DNA of 64,000 nucleotides. Source: Bacillota bacterium. Lineage in GTDB: Bacteria; Bacillota; Clostridia; Peptostreptococcales; Acidaminobacteraceae. A program made the translations under genes and the position numbers. The stretch covers positions 1 to 64,000 of the forward strand of contig JAIUOA010000008.1 of NCBI GenBank assembly GCA_020161295.1, read 5' to 3'. The notes under the pieces are model-generated. The model was not told the origin of the DNA. It searched no databases and worked only from the letters and a program-made list of their open reading frames with translations. Below, piece after piece: positions 1-8,020 of the stretch. The number at the start of each line of letters is the position of its first letter. Position 1 is the stretch's first letter.

Positions 1-171
1 CATGGTTCTAGCAACTATATTCTCTACTGCTATTACAACCTCTGTTGTTTCAATCTCGTTCACAACAGGATTGGGCGTTTCAAGAGATTTCAAATAAAAA
101 TACAGCGCACCAGATCCAATTACAGAAAATAAAAGCGCTATCATAAACAGTCCCAAATTAGATTTTCTCAT
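1..171 (-). CDS. cpaB: Flp pilus assembly protein CpaB/RcpC, N-terminal part (runs off the window)
   Basis: Only the first 57 codons are present; the gene continues past base 1. The start is an ATG at 171-169 with AGGAGA six bases upstream. The protein opens with basic residues (MRKSN), one membrane segment of about 20 residues, a short linker, then VVIAVENIVART, which resembles the opening strand of the SAF domain of CpaB proteins. CpaB is known as a periplasmic or extracytoplasmic component of the Tad secretion machine. It lies 17 bp behind the tadE-like gene, so the two are probably co-transcribed and the rest of the tad cluster should follow outside the window. The family call rests on a short piece plus context. 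Confidence 0.7.
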   Translation of the reverse strand, partial: MRKSNLGLFMIALLFSVIGSGALYFYLKSLETPNPVVNEIETTEVVIAVENIVARTM

Positions 172-188
172 AGCAGTCTCCTAAAATT

Positions 189-575
189 TTACTCAACCCG
201 CATCGTCACACTTGTTTGAAGTTTAAACTCTTGGCTAAATAAGCCATCAATTATTGGCGTTAAAAAATTGTACTCATATACCAATGAAACGGTCACCATA
301 TCTCCTTGTGTCCGAGTTCCCCCAACTGGATCTATATCAATACTTAATCTTGACTTTTCTAAAATGCTGGCAACATCATATATACGTTGTTCTGCAACTG
401 TGTCAGTGTTTCCTAAGCTTATGGCACGCGCAGCTTCTCTTGATGCATTAGACATCGCTAGATAATTCGCAAAAATAAAACTAAACTCAATGATTCCCAT
501 TACAAGAAGGAGAAGTATAGGGAGTACCAATGCGAATTCCACCATGGATTGACCCGAATTATTTTTAATATTCAT
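189..575 (-). CDS. tadE: TadE-like minor pseudopilin of the Flp/Tad pilus
   Basis: This 128-residue protein has the TadE signature: a short basic leader, NNSGQSMVEFALVLPILLL (a prepilin-type G/Q-x-x-V-E-F site followed by a membrane helix), then SNASREAARAI, which is typical of the family. TadE-like pseudopilins are processed by the prepilin peptidase and help assemble the Flp pilus. The ATG at 575 is chosen because GGAGGTGA sits nine bases upstream; an in-frame TTG at 593 would overlap that ribosome site. It lies between flp and cpaB on the same strand, as in other tad loci. Confidence 0.85.
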   Translation of the reverse strand: MNIKNNSGQSMVEFALVLPILLLLVMGIIEFSFIFANYLAMSNASREAARAISLGNTDTVAEQRIYDVASILEKSRLSIDIDPVGGTRTQGDMVTVSLVYEYNFLTPIIDGLFSQEFKLQTSVTMRVE

Positions 576-608
576 CCTATACGTCACCTCCAATCACGAA
601 TAATCAAA

Positions 609-637
609 TAAAGCCCTAATCTGATGATTAGAGCTTA
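609..637 (-). terminator. Hairpin between flp and tadE (partial terminator)
   Basis: Inverted repeat AAGCCCTAATC / GATTAGAGCTT with a 4-base loop, including G-T pairs, lies 24 bp after the flp stop. On the minus strand it is followed by TTTATTTG, a weak U-tract. It could lower expression of tadE and later genes relative to the pilin, which is needed in large excess. That role is inference. Confidence 0.5.
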
Positions 638-660
638 AATAGTATAGTCTTTCAGAATCA

Positions 661-876
661 TTATGGTGCCGTTGTTGCTTCAGTTGTTGCATTTTGAATC
701 GTTTCGCCGATATCTGTAAACATATCTCTTACGATCGGTCCTAAGAATACCAGACCCGCAATTACGACGATGGCGATAAATGCGATGATAAGTGCGTACT
801 CAACCATACCTTGACCGTCTTCTTTTTTAATGCTGTTTAATTGAACATTCATCCAGTTCCAAGCCATTTTCAACAT
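661..876 (-). CDS. flp: Flp family type IVb pilin (major pilin)
   Basis: This 71-residue prepilin has a 21-residue leader ending in KKEDG, then QGMVEYALI. The glycine before the cut, Glu at +5 and Tyr at +6 are the Flp cleavage signature, and a roughly 20-residue hydrophobic helix follows. The mature pilin would be about 50 residues, normal for Flp, with an Ala/Thr-rich tail. The ATG at 876 is chosen because AAGGAGG lies nine bases upstream. The pilin is the subunit of the Tad pilus used for adhesion and biofilm. It sits just downstream of a DegS/DegU-like pair, which suggests regulated expression. Confidence 0.9.
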   Translation of the reverse strand: MLKMAWNWMNVQLNSIKKEDGQGMVEYALIIAFIAIVVIAGLVFLGPIVRDMFTDIGETIQNATTEATTAP

Positions 877-1047
877 AATCTTATCCTCCTTAAGAGTCCT
901 CATATTACCGACACTAATGAAATCTTTATAGTGTAATCGTTCGGGTTAATTGTTAAGTTAATTATAGATTAACCAGAACACCTTTAAAAGTCACTAGAGG
1001 CCCGAGTTGCTTCGGTTTGGGCACATGGTTTAGGGACTAAAGTCCTT
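877..1047 (-). promoter_or_regulatory. flp leader region with GGGACTAAAGTCC inverted repeat
   Basis: These 171 bases separate the response regulator from flp. Bases 1033-1045 read GGGACTAAAGTCC on the plus strand, with GGACT/AGTCC arms around two bases. This resembles the operator of DosR-type NarL-family regulators (core GGGACT-WW-AGTCCC). A second inverted repeat, GCCCGAG with GTTTGGGC, lies at 1000-1022. Possible -10 hexamers TATAAT and TATAAA occur nearer flp but without a good -35. The adjacent NarL-family regulator is the natural candidate to bind here; that is inference. Confidence 0.4.
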
Positions 1048-1722
1048 CTATGCAGAGGGGAATTTTTTGTGGTATAGGTCTTCGATTTTATGTTCAATTG
1101 CATAGATTGTCGCTTGGACGCGATCCCTGACATCTAAAGCTTTAAATAATCGCGTCACGTTGTTTTTAATGGTTTTTTCCGATAGATACAAGACATCACC
1201 AATTTCCTTGTTGCTGAGTCCTTTTGACAAATGAAATAGAATTTCTAAATCGCGATCCGTTAACGTACTTAGAAGTGAATGCTCCACCTCCTTAGTGGCA
1301 ACCTTTCTAAACAATAGAGTAACCAACGACTTATCAATATAATTTTCATCAACACACACCCTTCGGATTCCTTCGACGAGTTCCTGTGTGCTCGATCCCT
1401 TTAATATATACCCATCTGCACCGATTTCAATAGCTTCAAGGATGGTTTTTTTATCACTTTCCACCGTTAATAGGATAACTTTTACGGGTAGGCCATCACT
1501 TTTGATTTTCTTTAGCACTTCGATACCACTCATTACAGGCATGTTGATATCCATAAGGAGCAAATCGGGCTTATAGAGTGTAATGAATTTTAATGCCTCT
1601 TCACCGTTGGAAGCTTCTCCAGTCACCATAAAATCTGGCTCATAGTTTAATATCGATTTTAACCCCTGCCTTATGAGGTCATGATCATCAGCAATCAGTA
1701 TCTTAACTTTAGTCTCACTCAT
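1048..1722 (-). CDS. degU: NarL/FixJ-family response regulator, DegU-like
   Basis: This 224-residue protein has an N-terminal receiver with acidic pocket D12-D13, phospho-acceptor D58 in LLLMDINMP, T86 and K108. A C-terminal LuxR-type helix-turn-helix (about 155-210) carries LTDRDLEILFHLSKGLSNKEI and SEKTIKNNVTRLF. It is a DNA-binding response regulator. Its start codon overlaps the partner kinase gene by 8 bp, so the pair is co-translated. An ATG at 1722 is preceded by GAGGTGA. Position next to flp suggests that pilus genes are among its targets. DegU orthology is likely by kinase type but not proven. Confidence 0.88.
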   Translation of the reverse strand: MSETKVKILIADDHDLIRQGLKSILNYEPDFMVTGEASNGEEALKFITLYKPDLLLMDINMPVMSGIEVLKKIKSDGLPVKVILLTVESDKKTILEAIEIGADGYILKGSSTQELVEGIRRVCVDENYIDKSLVTLLFRKVATKEVEHSLLSTLTDRDLEILFHLSKGLSNKEIGDVLYLSEKTIKNNVTRLFKALDVRDRVQATIYAIEHKIEDLYHKKFPSA

Positions 1723-2878
1723 GCTTCGTCACCTCACGATTGACTGGGAGTTTAATCATCACTGTCGTCCCCTCCGATAATTTCGAATGAATATTTATTT
1801 CGCCTTTAAATTGGTTGACGCGGTCATAGATACCCAAAAGGCCATAAGAGATGTGCTTTTTCTTAAGATACTCTAACGTGGTTTCCACATCAAAACCGAT
1901 ACCGTCGTCCATAACGGTCAATCTTAAATACTTTGTACCATACTCCAGCTGTATGGAAACATTCTTGCACTTTGAGTGTTTTTTTATGTTATTCAAAAGT
2001 TCTTGAACAAGCCGATAAACTGCGACCTTAATGATGGGTTCTATTTCTGTGACGATCTTACCCGTCCTCACATGGATTTGAATATCATTTTCCTTAGCGA
2101 AGTCCATGGTATAAGTTTCAACCGTTTCGTTAAGACCCAAGTCATCAAGCGACATCGGCCGAAGGTCATGGATTATGCCACGCACTTCCTTAAGGGCCTT
2201 TCGCGCTTGGTCCTTGAGCTCTGATAGCTCAGCTAAACCTTTATCCACATCTTGCTTTGCGATGCGTTCACAAAAATCAGCTTTCATCACGATGGAGGCA
2301 ATTTGCTGAGCTGGGCCGTCGTGGATATCTCTAGAAATCCGCATCCGCTCATTTTCCTGAGCCTCAAGTATCCTTACACCCATGGCCATGCCTTCGTTTC
2401 CGATTTCATCTATCGCAGAAAGGATTTCTCCTTTCAAGTAAGTCACTGCGATGGTGACCTGATGGACCACATGCTCTGCATTTTGAATGTTTTTAATGGC
2501 ACGTTTAAGCGACATTTCCAGGGCAGTTCTTCTAATTTTTAGCAGCTGCTCTTCCTTATTTGCAGACATGAGTTCAACTTTCACCTCTGATGCAGCATCG
2601 TAGGCACGTATAATATCATTTTCTGAGTGGGTTTTAAACGCTTTTGAAACTTCAGCAAGTTTATTCCGCACCATTTTATCTTTAAGCGTCAAACGATCTA
2701 CTTCGCCGATTACCCGATCGATCTCACTTTTGATTAAACTCAGCTCATTTTTCAAGAGCTCATGTTCTTCTCGAGCCGTTTCAACGATATCTAGGAGCTG
2801 ATTCTTGCTCTTATCAATCGTCGAGATAATTTCACCCATAATGTCATTTACTTTTTCTATATCGATCTGATTACTCAT
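1715..2878 (-). CDS. degS: DegS-like cytoplasmic sensor histidine kinase
   Basis: This 387-residue protein has no membrane segment. The N-terminal 160 residues are a heptad-rich coiled coil like the DegS sensor domain. The HisKA_3 dimerisation helix carries H186 in ISRDIHDGPAQQ, and the ATPase domain has the N-box (ELLNNIKKHSK) and G-box VMDDGIGFD. DegS kinases phosphorylate DegU-type regulators in response to intracellular or membrane-derived cues. The gene precedes and overlaps the response regulator gene. A sigmaA-type promoter lies 20-50 bp upstream of the ATG. Confidence 0.9.
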   Translation of the reverse strand: MSNQIDIEKVNDIMGEIISTIDKSKNQLLDIVETAREEHELLKNELSLIKSEIDRVIGEVDRLTLKDKMVRNKLAEVSKAFKTHSENDIIRAYDAASEVKVELMSANKEEQLLKIRRTALEMSLKRAIKNIQNAEHVVHQVTIAVTYLKGEILSAIDEIGNEGMAMGVRILEAQENERMRISRDIHDGPAQQIASIVMKADFCERIAKQDVDKGLAELSELKDQARKALKEVRGIIHDLRPMSLDDLGLNETVETYTMDFAKENDIQIHVRTGKIVTEIEPIIKVAVYRLVQELLNNIKKHSKCKNVSIQLEYGTKYLRLTVMDDGIGFDVETTLEYLKKKHISYGLLGIYDRVNQFKGEINIHSKLSEGTTVMIKLPVNREVTKHE

Positions 2879-2897
2879 GCCTTAATCCCCCAATAAT

Positions 2898-2927
2898 ATT
2901 GTACCCTTTTTACAATATTATTTTCAA
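2898..2927 (-). promoter_or_regulatory. Candidate promoter of the degS-degU operon
   Basis: On the minus strand TTGAAA (2927-2922) is followed after 18 bp by TACAAT (2903-2898). This lies 20 bp upstream of the degS ATG, whose ribosome site is GGGGGATTAAGG. The rest of the gap to the opp terminator is AT-rich with no other visible element. Confidence 0.5.
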
Positions 2928-3005
2928 TTTTTTAACGTAATTGAAATCGAAATTTAAATTATTTGTCGTGCAACACTATTAAGTAAAAAAACCCTTTCCA
3001 TATGT

Positions 3006-3033
3006 AAAAAACCGCCGACTAGCGGCGGTTTTT
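3006..3033 (-). terminator. Terminator of the opp operon
   Basis: A strong hairpin, AAACCGCCG-actag-CGGCGGTTT, lies 9 bp after the oppA stop and is flanked by A and T runs, so it can work in both directions. It shows that the permuted oppA gene ends where its transcript ends. Confidence 0.9.
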
Positions 3034-3041
3034 AGTTTTAA

Positions 3042-4700
3042 TTACTCAGTAATACCTACGTTGAAGATGTAGTAGTAAGTACCAACATAAGGCATGATTT
3101 GGAATGTTGGATCTTCAGCAATCAACTTAGGAATTTCAGATACTGGGAAATCGTCTAAGATATCGAGTTCGTTAGCTTCGTATGAAGTTAAACCAGTTGA
3201 TTGGTCAACGATCATCATCGCATCGATTCTTGTTAACTTAGTTTGATCAGCTTTCCAGTAGTTTTCGTTTGGAACGAGAACGATTCTGTCACCAGTTTTG
3301 TACTCTGATAATTTGAAAGGTCCGTTGCAGATAGTAAGTGCTGGATCAGCAGCCCAACCTTCTGGGTTCTTTTCAACAGCGTCTTGTCTTACAGGCATGA
3401 ATGTGTAGAAAGTTGTAAGATCTAAGAAGTATGGTGTTGGAGAGATTAAAGTAACTTCAAGCGTTTTGTCATCAAGTGCTTTAACCATTACGTCTTCGAT
3501 TGCACCAGTACCTTCATAGTACTCTTGAGCGCCTTTGATGTAGAACATTTGGAATCCGTACTCTGAAGCAACAGCTGGATCAAGAGCGCGTTTCCAAGCA
3601 TATTCGAAATCTTGAGCTTTTACAGGTTGACCATCAGACCATTTTGCATCTCTAAGTGTAAACGTGTAAACTGTACCGTCTTCTGATAAAGTGTAGCTTT
3701 CAGCCATTGCTGGTTGAACGCCATTGTCGTCTTTTCTCATGAGACCTTCAAATGTGTTGTTGATGATGTGGCCACCGTCAACTGCTGAGTTAAGTGCAGG
3801 GTCGATAGTTTTTGGCTCTGAACCAAGGTTCCATTGAAGTGTACCATCATCTGTTGTAGCATTACCGAAATACCAGTGTCCTAAAGTTGATAAATACCAA
3901 CCTTGAACGTGCTCTTTAACAGCGATTGGGTTTGTGTAGTAGTAGATAGGCATAACGATTAAATCGTCCATGATCATCTTCTCAGCTTCGTAAAGAAGTG
4001 CATCTCTTTCAGCACCTTGAGCTAATTTAGAATCTTCAATCACTTTATCGTATGCAGTAACTTTCCATTGAGCATCGTTGTTACCTGAGTAAGTTGTCCA
4101 GAGGTCAAGGAATGTCATAGGATCTTCGTAGTCACCAATCCAACCAGCACGAGCAACTTGGAAGTTACCTTGATGTCTAGTGTCTTGGAATACTGCCCAC
4201 TCTTGGTTAGCAATTTCTACGTTGATGTTAAGATTTTGTTTCCACATTTCTTGGATCGCTTCAGCAATTGCTTTGTGACCTTCGCTTGTGTTGTAAAGGA
4301 TCGTTAATGTTGGGAATCCTTCACCATTAGGGAAACCAGCGTCTGCGAGAAGTTGCTTCGCTTCTTCGATTCCAGAAGCATCTGCAGCGATACCATAATC
4401 ACCAGCAGTTGCTCTAAAGTCAGCGCCTGTAGAATCTTTTAATCCTGGTGGCACGAAACCTGTTGCAGGTAATTGTCCAGCTCTTGTGATTTGCTCAACA
4501 AGAAGTGTTCTGTCGATTGCCAGTGTTAAAGCTTTTCTAACTTCGTAGATTTTGACTACTTCTTCAGCTGTGTACGTTTTTGCTGGTTCAGTAGCTGCCG
4601 CTGTTGTTGCTTGTGTCTCCTCAACTGGTTCTTCTTTAGCACATGCAGCTAAAGAGAACATAAGCATGAAGACCAATAACAATGCTAATAACTTTTTCAT
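3042..4700 (-). CDS. oppA: Circularly permuted oligopeptide-binding lipoprotein, OppA family
   Basis: This 552-residue SBP_bac_5 protein captures peptides outside the membrane for the OppBCDF importer. It has a lipoprotein signal (LAAC, Cys20) and a Thr/Ala/Glu-rich linker to about residue 50. The order of the two halves is then reversed relative to E. coli OppA. Residues 52-281 match the C-terminal half (VRKALTLAIDR, YNTSEGHK, NQEWAVFQDTRHQGNF, then the WYFGNA end). Residues 286-552 match the N-terminal half (LGSEPKTIDPALNS, NTFEGLMR, AKWSDGQPVKAQDFEYAWKR, then GTYYYIFNV). In normal OppA, TYYYxxN leads directly into DxRVRxAL; here that bond is cut and the old termini are joined by TTDDG. Nothing is missing: length is normal, the frame is open and a terminator follows. 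It lies 85 bp after oppF. Function as a binding protein is inferred. Confidence 0.88.
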   Translation of the reverse strand: MKKLLALLLVFMLMFSLAACAKEEPVEETQATTAAATEPAKTYTAEEVVKIYEVRKALTLAIDRTLLVEQITRAGQLPATGFVPPGLKDSTGADFRATAGDYGIAADASGIEEAKQLLADAGFPNGEGFPTLTILYNTSEGHKAIAEAIQEMWKQNLNINVEIANQEWAVFQDTRHQGNFQVARAGWIGDYEDPMTFLDLWTTYSGNNDAQWKVTAYDKVIEDSKLAQGAERDALLYEAEKMIMDDLIVMPIYYYTNPIAVKEHVQGWYLSTLGHWYFGNATTDDGTLQWNLGSEPKTIDPALNSAVDGGHIINNTFEGLMRKDDNGVQPAMAESYTLSEDGTVYTFTLRDAKWSDGQPVKAQDFEYAWKRALDPAVASEYGFQMFYIKGAQEYYEGTGAIEDVMVKALDDKTLEVTLISPTPYFLDLTTFYTFMPVRQDAVEKNPEGWAADPALTICNGPFKLSEYKTGDRIVLVPNENYWKADQTKLTRIDAMMIVDQSTGLTSYEANELDILDDFPVSEIPKLIAEDPTFQIMPYVGTYYYIFNVGITE

Positions 4701-4752
4701 TAATCAAAAACCCCCTTTAATTTAATGTCTTTTGCTTTTAAGCAATTTTTAT

Positions 4753-4771
4753 ACTAAAGCCGAAGCTTAGT
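4753..4771 (-). other. UUCG-tetraloop hairpin between oppF and oppA
   Basis: On the minus strand ACTAAGC-TTCG-GCTTTAGT folds into a stem with one bulged base capped by a C(UUCG)G tetraloop. No U-tract follows, so it is more likely an RNA processing or stability element than a terminator. It sits in the 85-bp gap before oppA, where binding-protein mRNA is often raised above transporter mRNA. An AAAGGGGG ribosome site precedes oppA. Confidence 0.45.
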
Positions 4772-4785
4772 ACCACGTTTGTTGA

Positions 4786-5781
4786 CTACTTGTTGTTCAG
4801 GTGACAAGCAGAGAAATGATTAGGAGCAATCTCTTTGAACTCTGGCTCGACTTCTTTACAAATATCCATCGCGTACTGGCAACGTGTTCTAAAACGGCAA
4901 CCAGACGGTGGATTGATCGGTGATGGCACATCGCCCTGAAGAACGATACGTTTCGCCGCTTTCGTTACGTCTGGATCCGGAATCGGAATCGCAGATAACA
5001 ACGCTTGCGTATACGGATGGTTCGGGTTGTCATACAGCTCGTTCGAATCTGCGAGCTCTACCATTTTTCCGAGATACATAACCCCGATACGATCAGAGAT
5101 ATGTTTAACCATTGAAAGGTCATGGGCGATAAACAAATAAGTTAAACCCAGTTCCTTTTGTAAATCTTCAAGCATGTTGACAACTTGTGCTTGGATAGAA
5201 ACGTCAAGTGCAGAAATCGGTTCATCGCAGATGATAAAGTCAGGATTTACAGCGAGTGCTCTTGCAATCCCAATCCTTTGTCTTTGACCGCCAGAGAATT
5301 CATGTGGGTATCTGTTTGCGTGCTCTTTATTAAGACCTACACGCTCAAGCAAATTCCAAATGATTTTCTGACGCTCTTCGCCTTGAGCAATTTTATGAAT
5401 GTCGAGTGGTTCTCCAATGATGTCGCCTACTGTCATCCTTGAGTTCAATGAGGCATACGGATCTTGGAAAATCATCTGAATTCTTTTTCGGTAGTGGCGC
5501 ATTTCGCTTTGACTAATTTTGCTGATATCTTTGCCATCGAAGATGACTTCGCCGTCAGTGACATCATAGAGACGAATGATGGTTCTACCTGTGGTTGACT
5601 TTCCACAACCAGACTCACCAACAAGTCCTAATGTTTCTCCACGTCTAATTTTAAAGCTAACGCCATCAACCGCTTGAACCCTAGTTGTGTGTTGCGCTAA
5701 TAAACCGTGTTTACTTACAAAGTGCTTTTTGAGATTTTTTACCTCCAAGAGCACATCATTGTCGTTTAATTGCTTAGACAT
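4786..5781 (-). CDS. oppF: Oligopeptide ABC transporter ATP-binding protein OppF
   Basis: This 331-residue ATPase has Walker [10 protein letters not shown] (about 55-63), Q-loop [11 protein letters not shown], signature [15 protein letters not shown], Walker [13 protein letters not shown] and the switch His in [12 protein letters not shown]. The C-terminal oligo_HPY extension carries a four-cysteine cluster (CRFRTRC...C...C) like that of OppD/OppF proteins. It pairs with OppD to drive peptide import through OppB/OppC. Its ATG overlaps the end of oppD by 8 bp with AAGGGGG upstream. The oppF rather than oppD assignment follows gene order and closer likeness to OppF. Confidence 0.93.
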   Translation of the reverse strand: MSKQLNDNDVLLEVKNLKKHFVSKHGLLAQHTTRVQAVDGVSFKIRRGETLGLVGESGCGKSTTGRTIIRLYDVTDGEVIFDGKDISKISQSEMRHYRKRIQMIFQDPYASLNSRMTVGDIIGEPLDIHKIAQGEERQKIIWNLLERVGLNKEHANRYPHEFSGGQRQRIGIARALAVNPDFIICDEPISALDVSIQAQVVNMLEDLQKELGLTYLFIAHDLSMVKHISDRIGVMYLGKMVELADSNELYDNPNHPYTQALLSAIPIPDPDVTKAAKRIVLQGDVPSPINPPSGCRFRTRCQYAMDICKEVEPEFKEIAPNHFSACHLNNK

Positions 5782-6802
5782 GATTTACCCCCTTATTGGA
5801 CACTTTTGAATAATTCTCATTAATCGGTGCTTCAGGATGCATTCTCCAGCACATCGCACGATGGCCAGCATTTGCACTGAAATAAGGTGGAATCTGCTCT
5901 TGGCATATTCTCATGGCATACTCGCATCTCGCATAAAACGGACAACCAGTTGGCGGCTTTACGAGATCTGGTGGTGTGCCATCTATCGGAATAAGTCTTT
6001 CCTTTTCCTTTTTATGAAGTTTAGGAATCGATTTGAGAAGTCCCATGGTGTAAGGATGCTTTGGCTCATAAAACACTTGATTCGCAGTTCCCTCTTCCAT
6101 GATTAAACCACCGTACATGACGATAATTCTAGAGCATAAATCAGCAACAACACCCAAATCGTGTGTAATGAGGATAATGGAGGTGTTGATTTTTTCTTTA
6201 AGATCTTTCATGAGTTCCAAAATCTGCGCTTGAATCGTAACGTCAAGTGCTGTTGTAGGTTCATCAGCGATAAGCAACTTTGGTTCACATGATAAGGCGA
6301 TGGCAATCATCGCACGTTGTCTCATACCGCCCGAAAACTCATGTGGATAGTTATCTACCCTAGATTCAGGTGATGGAATGCCTACCAGCTCAAGCATTTT
6401 GATCGCTTTCTGGCGTGCTTGATCCTTTGTAACGTTTTGATGCTCTAATATCGCTTCGATAATCTGATTACCGATGGTATAAACAGGGTTTAATGAGGTC
6501 ATCGGATCCTGGAAAATCATCGCGATATCATTCCCTCTGACTTTTCTCATTTCCTTTTCTGTTTTACCTACTAAGTCATTACCTTCAAATAATATTTGAC
6601 CTTCTTTAATCACACCAGGGTATTGGAGAAGTTTCATCAAAGATAATGAAGTAACACTTTTACCACTACCAGACTCCCCTACGATACCGAGGGCTTCACC
6701 TGCAGAAAGATCGAAGCTCACGCCTCTAACCGCTTGGACTTCACCAACGTGTGTGAAAAAGGATGTTTTTAAGTCTTTTACAACCAATAATTTATCAGCC
6801 AC
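5774..6802 (-). CDS. oppD: Oligopeptide ABC transporter ATP-binding protein OppD
   Basis: This protein of about 342 residues has Walker [10 protein letters not shown], signature [16 protein letters not shown], Walker [13 protein letters not shown] and ITHDLGVV. The C-terminal oligo_HPY region contains [14 protein letters not shown] and a final CW motif. It is one of two ATPases of the peptide importer. The GTG at 6802 is preferred because GAGAGGTG lies six bases upstream; a GTG at 6811 would lie inside that site. It follows oppC by 14 bp and overlaps oppF by 8 bp. Confidence 0.93.
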   Translation of the reverse strand: MADKLLVVKDLKTSFFTHVGEVQAVRGVSFDLSAGEALGIVGESGSGKSVTSLSLMKLLQYPGVIKEGQILFEGNDLVGKTEKEMRKVRGNDIAMIFQDPMTSLNPVYTIGNQIIEAILEHQNVTKDQARQKAIKMLELVGIPSPESRVDNYPHEFSGGMRQRAMIAIALSCEPKLLIADEPTTALDVTIQAQILELMKDLKEKINTSIILITHDLGVVADLCSRIIVMYGGLIMEEGTANQVFYEPKHPYTMGLLKSIPKLHKKEKERLIPIDGTPPDLVKPPTGCPFYARCEYAMRICQEQIPPYFSANAGHRAMCWRMHPEAPINENYSKVSNKGVNHV

Positions 6803-6816
6803 TTTACGCACCTCTC

Positions 6817-8013
6817 TTATTTTCTGAGTCTTGGATCTAAGGCATCTCTGAGACCATCGCCTAAGAAGTTAAATGCCAACATGGTCAATGAGATAGCTAA
6901 AGATGGATAGAACAGCTGATAAGGATAAGATCTAAGTCCACCGAGCGCGTCATTTGCTAATGTACCCCAAGAAGCTAACGGTGCGTTAACACCTAATCCA
7001 ATAAAGCTTAAGAAAGCTTCTGTAAAAATGGCACTTGGAATCATCATGGTCATGGAAACGATAATTGGACCCATTGCATTCGGAATCAAGTGTCTAATCA
7101 TGATTCTCATCGAGCTCGCGCCTAAAGTTCTCGCTGCTAAAACATATTCTTGTTCCTTTAAGCTGAGTACCTGACCACGCACGATTCTCGCCATACCGAC
7201 CCAATACACTGAACCCAGTGCGATGATGATGGACTTAAGTCCAGAGCCGATGATAACGGATAACAAGATTACATAGAGTAGTAATGGAATAACGTTGATG
7301 ATGTCGACGATACGCATCATGATGTTATCCACTTGGCCACCGAAGTATCCAGAAACCCCACCATAGAGTACGCCGATAAAGAAGTTAACGACTGTTGCAA
7401 TCAGTGCGATTAAAAGTGAGATTCTCGCTCCGAAAATAACTCTCGCAAGCATGTCACGACCAAGTGCGTCTGTTCCAAATACGAATTCTTTATTTTGAAC
7501 TTTATCAAAAGGTGTTGTTTCCACTCCATCGATGAGAATTTTGTACTTGATGCCATCTGGATTCTCTTCAGGCTTCATGGAAGCGTACTTATAGTCTAAC
7601 ACCACTTCTTTGCCACCCACGGTGTAAACGCGGTTTCTGTCAGTTAAATTATTCTGTGTTTCCTTAATGCGGTCTAATAACTGACCATCTGCAGTGACGG
7701 CGAATAATTTGTACTCAGCGTGCATATAGAAGTAGTTTTCATCGTCCACTTTATAAATATCAATTTTAGGAGGAATATTCGCTAGTTGTAATTGCTGTGT
7801 CGAGTAATCGTGTTCAATAATATACGGACCGACAATAGCCGTTAAAACCATAAAAAAGATAAAGGCTAATCCAAGCATGGATAACTTGTTCTTTTTAAGG
7901 CGTCTCCATGCATCTTGCCAGTAAGTCATACTCGGTCTAGAGATCACTTCAGCATCTTTATTGTCCTTATGAATATCTTCCCAAAGTTCTTTCTTGATTG
8001 TTTGTTCTGCCAT
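6817..8013 (-). CDS. oppC: Oligopeptide ABC transporter permease OppC with enlarged external loop
   Basis: This 398-residue permease has TM1 at about 45-63, then the BPD_transp_1 core with FGTDALGRDM (179-188) and the EAA loop (AARTLGASSMRIMIRHLIPN). Usual OppC proteins are about 300 residues. The extra length is nearly all between TM1 and FGTD (about 66-176), an external soluble insertion predicted to face the binding protein. It forms the channel with OppB. The ATG at 8013 has AGGGGAG upstream, 7 bp after oppB. Confidence 0.92.
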   Translation of the reverse strand: MAEQTIKKELWEDIHKDNKDAEVISRPSMTYWQDAWRRLKKNKLSMLGLAFIFFMVLTAIVGPYIIEHDYSTQQLQLANIPPKIDIYKVDDENYFYMHAEYKLFAVTADGQLLDRIKETQNNLTDRNRVYTVGGKEVVLDYKYASMKPEENPDGIKYKILIDGVETTPFDKVQNKEFVFGTDALGRDMLARVIFGARISLLIALIATVVNFFIGVLYGGVSGYFGGQVDNIMMRIVDIINVIPLLLYVILLSVIIGSGLKSIIIALGSVYWVGMARIVRGQVLSLKEQEYVLAARTLGASSMRIMIRHLIPNAMGPIIVSMTMMIPSAIFTEAFLSFIGLGVNAPLASWGTLANDALGGLRSYPYQLFYPSLAISLTMLAFNFLGDGLRDALDPRLRK

Positions 8014-8020
8014 TTCTCCC

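Noticed and set aside
3042..4700. Permuted oppA as a simple assembly error between tandem oppA copies
   Set aside because: A collapsed tandem repeat would place a stop, intergenic DNA and a second signal peptide between the halves. Here three junctions are all in frame, only one signal is present and a terminator follows. Long reads are still worth having.
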